Shown: in pieces, positions 6,972 to 7,028 of the stretch
Numbering within the stretch: the first letter of the stretch is position 1
Layout: every line of letters starts with the position of its first letter
Assembly: GCA_013214885.1 (NCBI GenBank)
Contig: JABSRS010000165.1
Location: 1-7,028, forward strand
From: Gammaproteobacteria bacterium
Lineage (GTDB): Bacteria; Pseudomonadota; Gammaproteobacteria; Enterobacterales; Psychrobiaceae
DNA length: 7,028 nt
Reading direction: 5' to 3'
Translations under genes and position numbers: made by a program
The notes under the pieces: model-generated
Told to the model about the DNA's origin: nothing
The model's database searches: none
What the model saw: only the letters and a program-made list of their open reading frames with translations

Positions 6972-6990
6972 CCCAATGTTTAAGATTGGG
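6972..6990. repeat. Short perfect hairpin CCCAAT-7-ATTGGG
   Basis: Six-base arms (6972-6977 and 6985-6990) are perfectly complementary with a seven-base loop. The right arm overlaps a second possible stem, AGATT-ggg-AATCT (6983-6995), so two alternative folds compete. No function is assigned; it belongs to the hairpin cluster at the window's right end. Confidence 0.6.
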
Positions 6991-7006
6991 AATCTAGGGT
7001 CGCTAA

Positions 7007-7021
7007 GTCCCCCTGGGGGAC
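7007..7021. repeat. Perfect palindrome GTCCCCC-T-GGGGGAC
   Basis: Two 7-base arms are exactly complementary around a single central base, and one more A/T pair flanks each side (aaGTCCCCC...). With a one-base centre it cannot form a tight hairpin without opening inner pairs, so it could be a protein-binding site as well as a stem. It is not followed by a T-run on either strand within view, so it does not look like an intrinsic terminator. Confidence 0.7.
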
Positions 7022-7028
7022 AAATCCC

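Larger units (their letters stand above)
6900..7028. other. GC-rich, hairpin-rich segment of unknown origin, possible mobile-element end or misjoined sequence
   Basis: The last 129 bases are about 62 % G+C by count, against roughly 40 % in the adjoining gene. They hold three inverted repeats within about 90 bases (listed separately). One frame on each strand is open through this piece, but neither gives a protein I recognise. The segment replaces the expected coding sequence of the ThiF-rhodanese gene. Clustered palindromes are common at ends of some insertion sequences and in repeated intergenic elements, but I could not match a named element and see no transposase or target duplication inside the window. 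Confidence 0.5.

Noticed and set aside
6936..7021. Integron attC site or group II intron 3' end
   Set aside because: The core sites GTTRRRY and RYYYAAC expected for attC are not present in the right arrangement, and no domain V-like GAGC...GTTC hairpin with the expected tetraloop is seen.
7007..7021. Intrinsic terminator
   Set aside because: The palindrome is GC-rich but has a one-base centre and no T-run after it on either strand.

Overview
The window is one strand-consistent gene cluster: every supported gene lies on the minus strand, so it is transcribed from the right edge (base 7028) towards base 1. Eight genes are packed tightly (gaps of 10 to 50 bases, and overlaps of 1 and 4 bases), which suggests a single operon. 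The promoter is not visible and probably lies beyond the right edge. Base composition (low-to-mid 40s % GC by eye), compact proteobacterial-style operon structure and AGGAG-type ribosome binding sites suggest a proteobacterium, plausibly a gammaproteobacterium. No taxonomic marker gene is present, so this is an inference only.

Layout in transcription order: (1) the C-terminal half of a rhodanese domain of the kind that ends MoeB/ThiF-rhodanese fusion proteins, preceded by GC-rich palindromic DNA instead of the rest of the gene (6657-7028); (2) a JAMM/Mec+-type metalloprotease (6241-6645); (3) a CysO/ThiS/MoaD-type ubiquitin-like sulfur carrier ending in an exposed Gly-Gly (5958-6230); (4) a rearranged class III (CaiB/BaiF) CoA-transferase-like protein (4243-5907); (5) an aryl-acid-type AMP-forming ligase (2588-4246); (6) an MFS transporter (1375-2556); (7) a GH88-like six-hairpin protein whose reading frame appears broken by a one-base shift (301-1375); (8) the start of an unrecognised gene running off the left edge (1-280).

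The first five genes match, as a set and in order, the sulfur-transfer and acid-activation part of thiocarboxylate siderophore clusters (thioquinolobactin qbs and pyridine-2,6-dithiocarboxylate pdt). In that logic the ThiF-rhodanese activates and sulfurates the carrier C-terminus, the JAMM enzyme processes or recycles the carrier, the ligase activates a small (probably aromatic) carboxylic acid as its acyl-adenylate, and the carrier thiocarboxylate supplies sulfur to give a thio-acid. The MFS protein would export it. The CoA-transferase-like protein probably takes part in acyl handling, but its step is unknown.

The unusual parts are the GH88-like protein in this context, its apparent loss of one family aspartate and its frameshift, the half-duplicated (permuted-looking) CoA transferase, a carrier that needs no C-terminal trimming, and the broken first gene beside hairpin-rich DNA. 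No scaffold-forming enzyme, receptor or regulator lies in the window, so the product cannot be named.
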